Shown here piece after piece: positions 18,553 to 27,328 of a DNA stretch of 64,000 nt. The stretch's first letter is position 1; each line of letters opens with the position of its first letter. Below the pieces are notes generated by a model. That model did no database searches, had not been told where the DNA came from, and was given only the letters and a program-made list of their open reading frames with translations. The stretch spans positions 1 to 64,000 of the forward strand of contig SAQG01000007.1 of NCBI GenBank assembly GCA_004020315.1, read 5' to 3'. The position numbers and the translations under genes are program-made. The DNA comes from Mesorhizobium sp. Lineage in GTDB: Bacteria; Pseudomonadota; Alphaproteobacteria; Rhizobiales; Rhizobiaceae.

Positions 18553-18765
18553 TCAGGCTGCCTTGCTCAGAGATCCAGCGGACGACTTGCCAGTGCGGCG
18601 GTCCTGCTCGATCTCGAAGTTGATCTTCTGGCCTTCGACCAGGGTCGACAGCCCAGCGCGCTCGACTGCGGAGATGTGGACGAAAACGTCCGCGCCGCCG
18701 CTGTCAGGCTGGATGAAGCCGAAACCCTTGGTGGAGTTAAACCACTTGACCGTACCTGTTGCCAT
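18553..18765 (-). CDS. cspA: Cold-shock protein, CspA family
   Basis: A 70-aa single OB-fold nucleic-acid-binding protein. RNP1-type KGFGFIQP and RNP2-type VFVHISAV are both present after the standard start [14 protein letters not shown]. Members act as RNA chaperones that melt secondary structure, often after a temperature drop or in stationary phase. The long AT-richer stretch upstream (18766-18900) could be the structured 5-prime UTR usual for csp genes. The family has several paralogues in Rhizobiales, so the exact symbol is uncertain. Confidence 0.92.
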   Translation of the reverse strand: MATGTVKWFNSTKGFGFIQPDSGGADVFVHISAVERAGLSTLVEGQKINFEIEQDRRTGKSSAGSLSKAA

Positions 18766-19095
18766 TTCGATAGTCCTTATACGTTTGCTTTAGCTTGACC
18801 GAACCGAAGTCCAGTCGGTTTGTATCGAGATTTTGGAGATAGAACGTCAGCAAACGCGAATATCGCGAGGCCCGGATCGATCGGCCGAAATATCAATGGA
18901 CCTCATATAGTCTGCTTCCTCGCAAAAAACAAGACCGCGCAAAAAAAGGCGCTGAAGCGGCGCTGCCCAACGGCCGCCCAAATCGCGTGAAAGCGTTGCG
19001 ATGTCGTGCGTTGCGGAGGCTCGCATCCCTGTCGCGCACGTTGCGGGAGGATCGCGCCTCTATTGAGCGCCCGGTCCTGTTTTGGGGAGAGGACC

Positions 19096-19422
19096 ATGAA
19101 AACTGTTCTGCTTGCCGCCTGCCTTACGCTGCTGGCGGCCGAGGCGCAGGCGATCTCGCGCTACGATCCGAGCCGCATGGCCTGCGGCACGGTTCGGGCG
19201 ACGATCGCGCGGGAAGGTGCGGTCATCCTGCGTTACCAGTCGACGCGCACGCCGGGCCTGCCGCTCTACGACCGCTACGTGCGGAGCCAGCGTTTCTGCA
19301 ACATGGGCGAGGTCAGGGCACGGGCGTCGGTGCCGAGCGCCGATACCAGGTCCTGCATCGTCTACAAATGCAAGCGGGTGGACACAGACCGGCGTTTCCG
19401 CCGGCGCATCTTTCCGGACTAG
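19096..19422 (+). CDS. Small secreted hypothetical protein
   Basis: A 108-aa protein of unknown function. MKTVLLAACLTLLAAEAQAIS is a clear Sec signal peptide, probably cut after AQA. The mature part of ~90 aa is basic and has four cysteines (MACGTV, RFCNMG, SCIVYKCKR), which could form two disulfides in the periplasm. The ATG at 19096 has GGAGAGG upstream; the longer ORF from 19006 would hide the signal peptide. Convergent with ogt, 12 bp between stops. Confidence 0.7.
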   Translation: MKTVLLAACLTLLAAEAQAISRYDPSRMACGTVRATIAREGAVILRYQSTRTPGLPLYDRYVRSQRFCNMGEVRARASVPSADTRSCIVYKCKRVDTDRRFRRRIFPD

Positions 19423-19434
19423 CTAGGTCCGGTC

Positions 19435-20004
19435 TCAAAATCCAAACGAGACCTGCGCCGGCGGCGGCGGGCCGACGCGCACGCCTTCCATCGCCAGCAT
19501 CTTTTCCTTGGTGGTCGAGCCGCCGGGCGCGGAAAAACCGCCGATCTTGCCGCCGGCGGCAAGAATGCGGTGGCAAGGGATGACCAGCGGCACCGGGTTG
19601 GCGCCGAGTGCTGCGCCCGTCTCACGCGCCAGACCGGCATGGCCGGCGCGCTTGGCCAGTTCGCCGTAGGTGGTGATCTCGCCGAAGGCGAGCATTCGCG
19701 CCGCGTCGTAGATGGCGAGGCGGAAATCGTCGACGCCGGTGAGATCGACCGGCACACCGGAGAAATCGACGTCTTCGCCGGCTGCATAGGCCTGTATCGA
19801 GGCGATCAGCTCAGTGACCCATTGCGGCTGACCGCTCGAAGCGGCGATGCCGGCATGGCGCAAGAGCCGGCGTTCCACCGCGTCGCGGTTGCGCTGGGGC
19901 AGGCAGAGCCGGGTTAGGCCGGCCCCGCTCCAGGCGATGCCCATGAAGCCGATCACGGTTTCGAAGACCGCGTGGCCGGCGGTGGCTTGAGAGGTGTTTT
20001 CCAT
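19435..20004 (-). CDS. ogt: Methylated-DNA-protein-cysteine methyltransferase
   Basis: A 189-aa suicide repair protein that takes methyl or alkyl groups from O6-alkylguanine onto its own cysteine. The active-site block is GAALGANPVPLVIPCHRILAAGGKIGGFS (PCHR with the acceptor Cys), preceded by the helix-turn-helix region FGEITTYGELAKRAGHAG. The ATG at 20004 is preferred to the ORF start at 20097. There is no Ada N-terminal domain, so it is of Ogt type. Confidence 0.9.
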   Translation of the reverse strand: MENTSQATAGHAVFETVIGFMGIAWSGAGLTRLCLPQRNRDAVERRLLRHAGIAASSGQPQWVTELIASIQAYAAGEDVDFSGVPVDLTGVDDFRLAIYDAARMLAFGEITTYGELAKRAGHAGLARETGAALGANPVPLVIPCHRILAAGGKIGGFSAPGGSTTKEKMLAMEGVRVGPPPPAQVSFGF

Positions 20005-20120
20005 GATGTGCTCCTTTCCGAAGAACGGATGGGAATCCAGTACATATCGAGAACGAGATATCGCATTTTCAGGGGTCTGTTGCCACCCGAAAACCATTCG
20101 AGTGCACAGCAGGCTGCGGA

Positions 20121-21047
20121 TTGCCGGCAGAAAGGTGCTGGTGTAAGGACTTTCTTAACAGACGAACCGGACCCGAGCGCGGCTTGCCAGCAAAAATCAT
20201 CTTTCCCGCGATCGGCGTGATACTCGCTGCGGCCGGTCTCAGCGGCTGCACTTCGACCTCGCAGACCAAGGCCGTGCCTTCCCTGACTGAAACCGCCGCC
20301 GCGGGCGCTGATGTCGGCTTTACGCTGGCGCTGCCCGATACGGTTTCGGTGCTGCCGCAATCGTCTGGGATCGCGCCTGTCCAGACGACGGCGCTGGCCG
20401 TCGACCCTGCCGTGACGCCTGCCCAGCCAGCGGCCTTTGCCGGACCGACCCCGCTGGCCGCAACTGTCCCTGCAGCCATGACGGCCGATGCCGCGCCGGC
20501 CAGCGCAGCACCTGTCTATGCGACGGCTGCTGTCGCCATGCCGGTCACCGGTGGGACAGGCAAGACGATGCCCGGCTTCCAGCAGGTCGCCTATACCGTG
20601 CCTGAAAATCCGTCCGCCCTGCTTTCGACCAGCCCTGCCAAGGAGTATTCGGCGGGACCGCGCGGCGAGATCGAGCGGCTGATCGAGAAATATGCCGTCC
20701 TCTATGAGGTGCCGGTCGATCTGGTGCGCCGCGTCGTCAAGCGCGAGAGCACTTTCAATCCCAAGGCCTACAATCGCGGCCATTGGGGGCTGATGCAGAT
20801 CAAGCATGCGACGGCGCGTGGCATGGGTTATGACGGGCCGGCGAGCGGGTTGTTCGACGCCGAGACCAATCTGAAATATGCGGTGAAATATCTGCGCGGC
20901 GCCTGGCTGGTGGCCGGCGGCAACGCCAAGCGCGCCGACCGGCTCTACCAGAGCGGCTATTATTACGACGCCAAGCGCAAGGGCATGCTGGAAGAAACCG
21001 GCCTTGGCCGCGACCGGGGTCGGCGTCGCCTGCAGCCCGACGCCTGA
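20121..21047 (+). CDS. Lytic transglycosylase, probable lipoprotein
   Basis: A protein of up to 308 aa. IIFPAIGVILAAAGLSGC is a lipoprotein signal with lipobox LSGC. A long Ala/Pro/Val-rich linker (~50-170) leads to an SLT domain at ~185-280 with the catalytic Glu in VVKRESTFNPKAYNRGHWGLMQIKHATARGMGY and a matching NLKYAVKYLRG. It would cut peptidoglycan between MurNAc and GlcNAc from the inner leaflet of the outer membrane. No good ATG exists; a TTG at 20121 or 20184 must serve, and 20184 puts the signal peptide at the N-terminus. The GNAT gene follows after 5 bp. Confidence 0.82.
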   Translation: MPAERCWCKDFLNRRTGPERGLPAKIIFPAIGVILAAAGLSGCTSTSQTKAVPSLTETAAAGADVGFTLALPDTVSVLPQSSGIAPVQTTALAVDPAVTPAQPAAFAGPTPLAATVPAAMTADAAPASAAPVYATAAVAMPVTGGTGKTMPGFQQVAYTVPENPSALLSTSPAKEYSAGPRGEIERLIEKYAVLYEVPVDLVRRVVKRESTFNPKAYNRGHWGLMQIKHATARGMGYDGPASGLFDAETNLKYAVKYLRGAWLVAGGNAKRADRLYQSGYYYDAKRKGMLEETGLGRDRGRRRLQPDA

Positions 21048-21052
21048 ACACC

Positions 21053-21541
21053 ATGCCTGAGCCGCGCCCACCGGCGCCAAACGACATAAGGCTGCGCAAG
21101 ATCCTCGACGACACGCTTGCCCCGCCGCGCTGGCCGGAAGGCTTCGTCATGCGCGGCTTCGAGGCCGCCGACGCGCCCGCTTTGCATGCGCTGCTGACCA
21201 CCGTGTTCGACGACGGCGCCGATGGGCCGTTCGACGAATGGTGGCCGCGCATTTCAAGCGACGCGGAATTCGACCCTGCTTTGTGTTTCCTGGTTATCGA
21301 CAGCAAGGGTCGGCTGGCGGGCGCGGCGCTGTGCTGGACGAGGGCGTTCGTCAAAGACCTTGCCGTCCACCCTGAGGCGCGCGGCCGAGGCATCGCCGAA
21401 GCGCTGATGTGGCACGCCTTCGCCGCCTTTCGCGCACGGGGCGATGCACATGTCGATCTCAAAACCAACACGGTAGAGAACGCCGCCGCCGTCAGGCTCT
21501 ACGAGCGGCTGGGGATGTTCGAAGTCGACTGGGCGGGGTGA
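21053..21541 (+). CDS. GNAT-family N-acetyltransferase
   Basis: A 162-aa GCN5-related acetyltransferase. The acetyl-CoA motif A is VKDLAVHPEARGRGIAEALMWHAFAAFRARG (RGRGIA), and motif B lies at NTVENAAAVRLYERLGMFEVD, both near the C-terminus as usual. The N-terminal ~45 residues hold no known motif. It begins 5 bp after the transglycosylase stop, so the two are probably cotranscribed. Acceptor substrate unknown. Confidence 0.85.
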   Translation: MPEPRPPAPNDIRLRKILDDTLAPPRWPEGFVMRGFEAADAPALHALLTTVFDDGADGPFDEWWPRISSDAEFDPALCFLVIDSKGRLAGAALCWTRAFVKDLAVHPEARGRGIAEALMWHAFAAFRARGDAHVDLKTNTVENAAAVRLYERLGMFEVDWAG

Positions 21542-21708
21542 GAGCGGTCGGCGGAGCCGATCAGCGAGCGGTCGAAGGGCATTGTGTGGAAAGGAAGTGT
21601 CCACCAAGGCGGCAGGCTGCATCTTGCCGGCAACCGCTCGGGCGTTAAGCTGCGATCCTGCGGCTTTCGTGCCGCGGGCGGGGTCTCGACCGAAACCGGA
21701 GAAACACG

Positions 21709-22146
21709 ATGCGGCTTTTGCTTTCCAATACGGGTCTGGCCAAAACGGGTCTGACCACCTTGATCCTCGCCATTCCGCTTCTTGCCGGCGTTGCGCACGC
21801 CGATGATTGCGCCAACGCACAGGACCAGGCGACCATGAACGAATGCGCCGGCAAGTCGTTCAGCGAGGCCGATAAGAAGCTCAACCACGCCTACAGGCAG
21901 ATCGAGGGGCGGCTGAAGGACGATGCTGCGACGAAGAAGCTGCTGGTCGGTGCGCAGCGTGCCTGGGTCGCCTTCCGCGATTCCGAATGCGCTTTCCAGG
22001 GCGGTCCGCCCGATATGGCAGGCAGCATGTATCCGATGGTCATCGCCGGCTGCAAGGAGAGCCTCACCAACAACCGGCTGAAGGATTTTCAGGGCTATCT
22101 CAACTGCCAGGAGGGCGACACGAGCTGCCCGGTGCCGCCGCAGTAG
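21709..22146 (+). CDS. LprI/DUF1311-type periplasmic protein
   Basis: A 145-aa exported protein. A signal peptide ends near GVAHA-DD, and the mature part has the LprI-type pattern DCANAQDQATMNECAGKSFSEADKKLNHAYRQI followed by AQRAWVAFRDSECAFQ and AGCKESLTNNRLKDFQGYL. There are six cysteines in the mature chain. Some members inhibit lysozyme, and others are uncharacterised. The purine-rich GGAGAAACACG precedes the ATG. Confidence 0.85.
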   Translation: MRLLLSNTGLAKTGLTTLILAIPLLAGVAHADDCANAQDQATMNECAGKSFSEADKKLNHAYRQIEGRLKDDAATKKLLVGAQRAWVAFRDSECAFQGGPPDMAGSMYPMVIAGCKESLTNNRLKDFQGYLNCQEGDTSCPVPPQ

Positions 22147-22300
22147 GGTCTGTCCCTGGCGAAGGCGGAGCCGTTAAGGCCTTATCGCCGGCTAGGTGTG
22201 AAAAATGTCGGAATTCTCCATCGTGACGCGTCCTTGAGAGGCAAGGCGCATCGCCACGATCCGGCGCGCGTCGTAAAAAACACGGCTGATGGAGATGACG

Positions 22301-23044
22301 ATGATCACCTTTCCCAACGAATCCCAGGAATACCGCGCCGCCCGCGAAGCCCTCTTGCAGAAGGAGATCGAGCTGCGCCGCGCCATGGAGGATGTAGCCG
22401 TCGCCCGCCGTGCACTGCCGCCGGGCGGGCTGGTGCCTGAGGATTATGTGTTCGACGGGCTTGGCGACGATGGCAAGCCGGCCCGGGTAAAGCTGTCGGA
22501 GCTGTTTTCGCCCGGCAAGGACACGCTGATCGTCTATAGCATGATGTTTCCGCGCCATCCGCAGGAGACGCGCGACGTGGCGACGAGCGGCGGTACGGCG
22601 AAGCTCGCCCGGGCCGACCAGCCATGCCCGTCCTGCACGGCGCTGCTCGACCAGTTCGACGGCGCCATTGGTCATCTCGAGGCCGCCGGCTTCAATTTCA
22701 CCGTGGTGGGCAAGACGGCGCTCGAAAACCTGATCACGCTCGGCCGCGACCGTGGCTGGACAAACATGCGGCTTCTCTCCTCGGCTGGCAACAGCTTCAA
22801 GCGCGACTATCACGCCGAGGCCGACGATGGTGCGCAGTTGCCGATGCTGTCGGTATTCCATCGCGACGCCGACGGCATCCGCCATTTCTGGAGCTCCGAA
22901 CTTGGCTTCGCGCCGTCCGAACCCGGCCAGGATCCGCGCGCAGTCGGCACTTGCGAGCCCTTGTGGAATCTGATGGATTTCACGCCGGAGGGCCGGCCCG
23001 ACTGGAACGAACAGCTGCAGTATGCCGGCGCGTGCTGCCACTGA
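22301..23044 (+). CDS. DUF899 thioredoxin-like protein
   Basis: A 247-aa cytoplasmic protein of the DUF899 family, which has a thioredoxin-like fold. Typical blocks are YRAAREALLQKEIELRRAMEDVAVARRALPPGG near the start, LIVYSMMFP, a CPSC pair in ADQPCPSCTALLDQFDGA, then RLLSSAGNSFKRDYHAE and VFHRDADGIRHFWSSEL. The function of the family is unknown. Three in-frame ATGs (22289, 22295, 22301) lie close together; GGAG six bases before 22301 favours that one. Confidence 0.8.
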   Translation: MITFPNESQEYRAAREALLQKEIELRRAMEDVAVARRALPPGGLVPEDYVFDGLGDDGKPARVKLSELFSPGKDTLIVYSMMFPRHPQETRDVATSGGTAKLARADQPCPSCTALLDQFDGAIGHLEAAGFNFTVVGKTALENLITLGRDRGWTNMRLLSSAGNSFKRDYHAEADDGAQLPMLSVFHRDADGIRHFWSSELGFAPSEPGQDPRAVGTCEPLWNLMDFTPEGRPDWNEQLQYAGACCH

Positions 23045-23182
23045 GCTTGGCGGCTAAGCACCTTTTCGGCGCCGAGCGGGGTGTTGGCGGGATCGCCGAC
23101 ACCTCATTCCTGTCCCCGTCGCGCAACTTCGCCGCTTGTCTCGCGTTGGACTCTTCGAGGATCACAAGTCAGGAGATTTCCT

Positions 23183-23734
23183 GTGAAACCGCATCTCACG
23201 CTTGCCATGGTCGCTTTGCTTGCCGGCGCGCCGGCGGCCTTCGCCCAATCTGCCGCGCCGGCCGACATACCGGCTGTCGGCGAAACCAAGATCGAGACCG
23301 AGACCTTCACCAGAACGGTCTCCAGCGCCAACCAGTTCGAGATTGAAAGCAGCAAGCTGGCCGAACAAAAGAATGTCGCCGCCGATGTGAAGGAATTCGC
23401 CTCACTGATGGTCAAGGACCACACCAAGGCCGGCGAGGATTTCAAGGCAGCTCTGGAACAGAGCCAGACCACGGCCTCGGTGACGGCGAGCGGCCCCGCC
23501 CTACTGCCGAACGACAAGGCGATGCTTGACCAGCTCAAGAGCCTGGACGGCGACGAATTCCAGGCGAAATACATCCTCCTGCAGACCGAGGCGCACAAGC
23601 AGGCGTTGGCGCTGTTTTCCACCTATGCGCAGTCGGGCGAGGACCCGGCGCTGAAGGAATTCGCCAAGAAGACGCTACCGACGCTGCGGACGCACGAAAA
23701 GCGCCTGAAGGATCTGGTGGCCGCCCACAGCTAG
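23183..23734 (+). CDS. DUF4142 exported protein
   Basis: A 183-aa protein with a signal peptide (KPHLTLAMVALLAGAPAAFAQ) and a DUF4142 helical-bundle domain (ferritin-like) over ~45-183: FTRTVSSANQFEIESSKLAEQKNVAADVKEFASLMVKDHTKAGEDF, then QTEAHKQALALFSTYAQSGEDPALKEFAKKTLPTLRTHEKRLKDL. Members are periplasmic and of unknown role, sometimes stress-linked. The GTG at 23183 has AGGAG upstream and places the signal peptide at the N-terminus; the ORF start at 23081 does not. Confidence 0.83.
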   Translation: MKPHLTLAMVALLAGAPAAFAQSAAPADIPAVGETKIETETFTRTVSSANQFEIESSKLAEQKNVAADVKEFASLMVKDHTKAGEDFKAALEQSQTTASVTASGPALLPNDKAMLDQLKSLDGDEFQAKYILLQTEAHKQALALFSTYAQSGEDPALKEFAKKTLPTLRTHEKRLKDLVAAHS

Positions 23735-23845
23735 AACGGGATGCGTTCGACAGAACTTGGCACCCCGCTCCATCTGTTTGTTTTAGCCGCATTTCTGCTG
23801 CGCCAAGCAATTCCACTTGGCGGCAAATGCGCCCGGCTGGCGCTC

Positions 23846-24166
23846 TCAGGTGTTCTTGATCTGCTCGACCGCGGTCACCAGCAGTTCGTCCATGACGCTG
23901 CGAATCTGAACATCCGACTGGGCGACGCCCGCCGCGTCGAAATCGGCGCGTATCTTGCGGAGCACATCGTTGTCGCCGGCCTCTTCGAAGTCCGCGCGCA
24001 CCACCTCTTTCGCATAGGCGTCGGCGTCCTCACCTGACTTGCCGAGCTTTTCGGCGGCCCATAGGCCGAGCAGCTTGTTACGGCGCGCCATGGCCCTGAA
24101 CCTCGTGTCCTCGTCCATCGCAAACTTCTTTTCGAAGCCTTCCTGACGGTCTCTCATACTGCTCAT
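23846..24166 (-). CDS. DUF1476 protein, F1-ATPase inhibitor zeta subunit family
   Basis: A 106-aa soluble helical protein. MRDRQEGFEKKFAMDEDTRFRAMARRNKLLGLWAAEKLG is the conserved N-terminal region of the DUF1476 family, identified in Paracoccus as the zeta subunit that blocks ATP hydrolysis by F1Fo-ATPase in alphaproteobacteria. The C-terminus (ADFDAAGVAQSDVQIRSVMDELLVTAVEQI) also fits. The first ATG has GAGG six bases before it; the Met at residue 4 is an alternative. Function is by family, not tested here. Confidence 0.85.
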   Translation of the reverse strand: MSSMRDRQEGFEKKFAMDEDTRFRAMARRNKLLGLWAAEKLGKSGEDADAYAKEVVRADFEEAGDNDVLRKIRADFDAAGVAQSDVQIRSVMDELLVTAVEQIKNT

Positions 24167-24334
24167 GGTTTGCCTCGTTCAGGTGTGAGTCTCCGACCTT
24201 CATTCGATGGAGAAGAAGAGCGGCGGGTAGGGGCCGAACATGGCGCGCATAGATGTCAGAAGCAAGACCGGACCGTTCATTCCGCAGGGTAATCGCTTCA
24301 GGTTGGCGCTGCCCATACTGCCCCGCGAGCAGAA

Positions 24335-24508
24335 CTTGGGTTCCTCGCCCCACGAATGTGGGGAGAGGTGGCTCGGCGCAGCCGAGACGGAGAGGGGGAT
24401 TGCCGTGACCGTGGCCAAGTTTTCTACAACGCATTCGCCCTACGAAGCCCCCTCTCCGACCGCTTCGCGGCCACCTCTCCCCCGCTCTAGCGGGGCGAGG
24501 AACCCCAG
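24335..24508. repeat. MITE-like palindromic element
   Basis: A 174-bp non-coding element with related ends in inverted orientation. The left end starts CTTGGGTTCCTCGCCCC and the right end, read on the minus strand, starts CTGGGGTTCCTCGCCCC. Similarity continues through GGGGAGAGGTGGC and GGAGAGGGGG, about 60 bp per end with mismatches. A deleted relative lies at 35578-35623. It fills most of the gap between the DUF1476 and DUF6152 genes. Confidence 0.65.
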
Positions 24509-24632
24509 CAGTTGAGGCGGCGCCGACACCGACAACCGATAGCGTGACCGATGGCCGTCGCACCGATGTGATTTGACGTTGCCGCGCCGTGACCTACTCT
24601 CGAATGGTGGTATAAACCCGAGGAGGCGAGCG

Positions 24633-25022
24633 ATGCAGTCACCTTTCAACGGGATTCGCAGCGTCACGCTGGCAGCCGCAGTGATCCTCGTCGCCGCCAC
24701 CGCAGCCTATGCCCATCACGGCTGGTCGTGGACCGAGGACGGGTTCTTTGAACTCAAAGGCACGATCAGGGCCATCTACATCGGCAATCCGCACGCCACG
24801 CTGGATGTCGACGCCGACGGAGAGGTCTGGCGGGTGGATTTGGCGCCGCCGTCCCGCACAATCGCCGCCGGCTTCACCGAGGAGGTCGCCAAAGTCGGCG
24901 ACGAAGTGACCGCAATCGGCCACCGCTCGCGCGACGAGACCGAGAAGTGGATGAAAGCGGCCCGCGTCATCGTCAACGGCAAGACGTATGACGTCTATCC
25001 CGACCGCGTGCCGCCGGCTTGA
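24633..25022 (+). CDS. DUF6152 exported protein
   Basis: A 129-aa protein with a signal peptide (SVTLAAAVILVAATAAYAHH) and a small beta-rich DUF6152 domain: HHGWSWTEDGFFELKGTIRAIYIGNPHATLDVDADGEVWRVDLAPP and GDEVTAIGHRSRDETEKWMKAARVIVNGKTYDVYPDR. The HHGW start of the mature protein is typical. The ATG at 24633 follows GAGGAGG. Its stop overlaps the next gene start (TTGA), so the two are cotranslated. Role unknown. Confidence 0.8.
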   Translation: MQSPFNGIRSVTLAAAVILVAATAAYAHHGWSWTEDGFFELKGTIRAIYIGNPHATLDVDADGEVWRVDLAPPSRTIAAGFTEEVAKVGDEVTAIGHRSRDETEKWMKAARVIVNGKTYDVYPDRVPPA

Positions 25023-25480
25023 ACGAGTTCCTCGCCGGCATCGAGCAACTCGCCATCGTGCGGGGACTGAAGGCCTCCTTCTTCGCCTATCCCATAGTCA
25101 ATGCGCTGCACATCATGTCGATCGGCGCGCTGCTGACCAGCGTCTGGCTCATGGACCTCAGGATCCTGGGCGCCTTCCGCTCGCTGCCGCAGGCGGCGTT
25201 CATCGCGCTGCTGCGCCGCACCGCATTTGCCGCGTTTGCCGGCGCGCTTGTCACGGGGTCGCTGCTCTTTTCAGTCAGGGCGAGCGAGTATGCGGCGATG
25301 CCGATTTTCCTCGCCAAGATGACGCTCATCCTTGTCGCCGGGGGCAACTTCCTCGTCTTCATGCGCCGCGCAAAAGGCGGTGACGAGCCGGCCGGCGGGA
25401 CCGCTATCCTGGCGGTGCTCTCGCTGGTGCTGTGGACATCCGTGCTATTCGCCGGGCGGTTTATTGGGTTTCTCAACTAG
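25019..25480 (+). CDS. DUF6644 integral membrane protein
   Basis: A 153-aa protein with four hydrophobic segments (AYPIVNALHIMSIGALLTSVWLM; AFAAFAGALVTGSLLFSV; IFLAKMTLILVAGGNFLVF; AILAVLSLVLWTSVLFAGRFIGFL). The His in the first helix (NALHI) and conserved Lys in AKM are typical of this family found beside DUF6152 proteins. It starts at TTG 25019 overlapping the upstream stop. Probably forms a membrane complex with its neighbour; function unknown. Confidence 0.8.
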   Translation: MNEFLAGIEQLAIVRGLKASFFAYPIVNALHIMSIGALLTSVWLMDLRILGAFRSLPQAAFIALLRRTAFAAFAGALVTGSLLFSVRASEYAAMPIFLAKMTLILVAGGNFLVFMRRAKGGDEPAGGTAILAVLSLVLWTSVLFAGRFIGFLN

Positions 25481-25551
25481 GGCGAACTGGCACTGGCCTT
25501 CGCGAGGCGGGCAGATAAGCTCCCTGCAAATGCAGCCAGAGGGAGTTTACC

Positions 25552-25944
25552 ATGAAGAAGGAAGTCATCGAGGTGCCGGTGATGTCGGCCAAGGTGAGGT
25601 CGCTCGGCCTGCCGTGATCGACCGCGGTCAAGGCCAAACGGCTTCGTTTTCATCTCGGCGACACGCCGATGAACACGGTGACCGGTGAGACGGTGCGCTG
25701 CGACATCGAAACGCGGACCGAGGCGTCGCTGAAGGCGCTGAAACATTGCCTGGAAGCGGCGGGCACCTCGCTGGAGAACGTGGTGATGGTGCGCATCTAC
25801 GCCGCCAACTCCGGCTTCTACAGCGCCATCAACCGCGTCTATTCCAGGCATTTTCCCGAAAACCCGCCATCGCGGACCTTCGTGCCAGTGGCGTGGTGGC
25901 CGATGGAGTTTGATATAGAGATCGAGTGTGTTGCGGTTGGGTGA
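25552..25944 (+). pseudogene. RidA-family enamine deaminase, broken
   Basis: An ATG with GGGAG upstream begins KKEVIEVPVMSAKVRSLGLP, a normal RidA-like start, then meets TGA at 25615. After it the frame reads STAVKAK, and an extra A (GCCAAACGG) followed by an apparent missing base (ACACGCCG) garbles the short ANGFVFISATP region. From MNTVTGETVRCDIETRTEASLKALKHCLEAAGTSLENVVMVRIYAAN to the end the protein is normal. One nonsense change and two compensating indels therefore disrupt residues ~22-40. Intact homologues clear reactive enamines and imines. Confidence 0.78.
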
Positions 25945-26122
25945 GGGTGAGGTCGTGAAGACCAGTTTCCTAGCGTTACGCTGGCACTCTGGTTGGCTCG
26001 CCGCCGGAGCTTGGCCAAGACTCGATCGAGCTGTTCTAGCCCTGCCTGATTGCTCAAATCAGTGCTACCAATGCCGTCGGCCTTGCGGTAACGAGCTAAT
26101 TCTTGGCTAAGACACGGGAAAG

Positions 26123-27328
26123 ATGAGAGAAGCGATGGCTGAAGCAGATCTTGAATTTGTCGACGAGGACGATGCGGTCCTAGACCCAAAAGATACAGCT
26201 TCTTTTTCAGAAGCCGTTCTATATTCGTCCGATTGGACGGTTCAAACTGTCATATCCCAATTGACGAATAAAAACATCGACATGAGCCCTCGTTTCCAAA
26301 GGAGAGATGCTTGGTCGATTGGAGGGAAAGGTAGATTTATTGAAAGTGTTATCTTAGGATTTCCTATCCCGCAGATAGTTCTTGCGGAAAGGAAAAATCA
26401 AAGAGGCCAATTTATCGTATTGGATGGAAAACAGAGGTTGCTTTCTCTGTTACAATTTACGGGAAACGCTGAAGGCGCAAAGAATGCTTTTCGCCTTTCG
26501 GGGTTGGAAGTTCGAACAGATCTTATTCGAAAGAATTTCTCTCAGTTGGAAAAGGATCCCGCAAGAAGGGATGATCTGAACGCTTTTTTTAATAATACAA
26601 TTCGGACGGTAGTAATTCGAAATTGGCCAAATACAAATTTTCTTCACACAGTATTCCTTAGATTGAATACGGGAAGCGTTAAACTTTCTCCTCAAGAATT
26701 GCGCCAAGCGATGGTGCCCGGGCCATTTTCAGACTTTATTGATGATACCGCGATTGCGTCGGTCCACGTCCAGAGACTAATGAGTAGAACGACGCCGGAT
26801 CCTCGTATGCGTGACGTAGAGCTTATTGTTCGGTACTTGGCTTATCGGCGGTTCCTTCCTGGGTACTCAGGGAGGATGAAAGAATTTCTTGACAACACTT
26901 GTATGGCGCTTAACGAAACGTGGGAAAAGGTGCAGGTTTCTGTTGGCCTCGATATTGAGCAATTTAACGCAGCTGTTGATGTTCTTATGGATATATTTGG
27001 CGATGACGCGTTGGCCCGAAAGCCTGGTTCGCGATCCTTCAACAGAGCAATTTTCGATGCCCTTGTTTTTTATGCTGCGGATTATGAAATCAGAACGGCT
27101 ATGGCGGCTAACGCTGAGAAAGTCCGACAGCTATACACCTCATGCCTCGCTGATGCGTCGTTCTCGGAGGCCATCGAAAGTGATACAGCCGGTATCCCGC
27201 ACACGTTCGACCGGTTGTCAATTTGGGGGGTCGGACTTCGTGCCGCTCTTCAACAAGACATTAAGGTGCCTGCTCTCGAACCTAGGAAAGACGGGAGCTC
27301 GCGTATAACGTTCGACGGCTTTCACTAG
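26123..27328 (+). CDS. DUF262 (DGQQR-type) protein of a defence-like two-gene island
   Basis: A 401-aa protein with an N-terminal DUF262/ParB-like domain: QTVISQLTNKNIDMSPRFQRRDAWSI, then ESVILGFPIPQIVLAE, then FIVLDGKQRLLSLLQF (DGQQR-type signature) and FLRLNTGSVKLSPQELRQAM. This domain occurs in GmrSD and SspE anti-phage proteins, where it binds or hydrolyses nucleotides and senses DNA. The C-terminal ~180 residues are helical with no recognised nuclease (no DUF1524 HNH). The base composition is visibly AT-richer than neighbours. The partner gene starts directly after the stop. The exact start (26123 or 26135) is uncertain. Confidence 0.82.
   Translation: MREAMAEADLEFVDEDDAVLDPKDTASFSEAVLYSSDWTVQTVISQLTNKNIDMSPRFQRRDAWSIGGKGRFIESVILGFPIPQIVLAERKNQRGQFIVLDGKQRLLSLLQFTGNAEGAKNAFRLSGLEVRTDLIRKNFSQLEKDPARRDDLNAFFNNTIRTVVIRNWPNTNFLHTVFLRLNTGSVKLSPQELRQAMVPGPFSDFIDDTAIASVHVQRLMSRTTPDPRMRDVELIVRYLAYRRFLPGYSGRMKEFLDNTCMALNETWEKVQVSVGLDIEQFNAAVDVLMDIFGDDALARKPGSRSFNRAIFDALVFYAADYEIRTAMAANAEKVRQLYTSCLADASFSEAIESDTAGIPHTFDRLSIWGVGLRAALQQDIKVPALEPRKDGSSRITFDGFH

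Noticed and set aside
25839-26189. 116-aa minus-strand ORF at the left edge of the DUF262 island
   Set aside because: Overlaps the ridA remnant and the DUF262 start; the middle part looked protein-like but matches nothing recognised.
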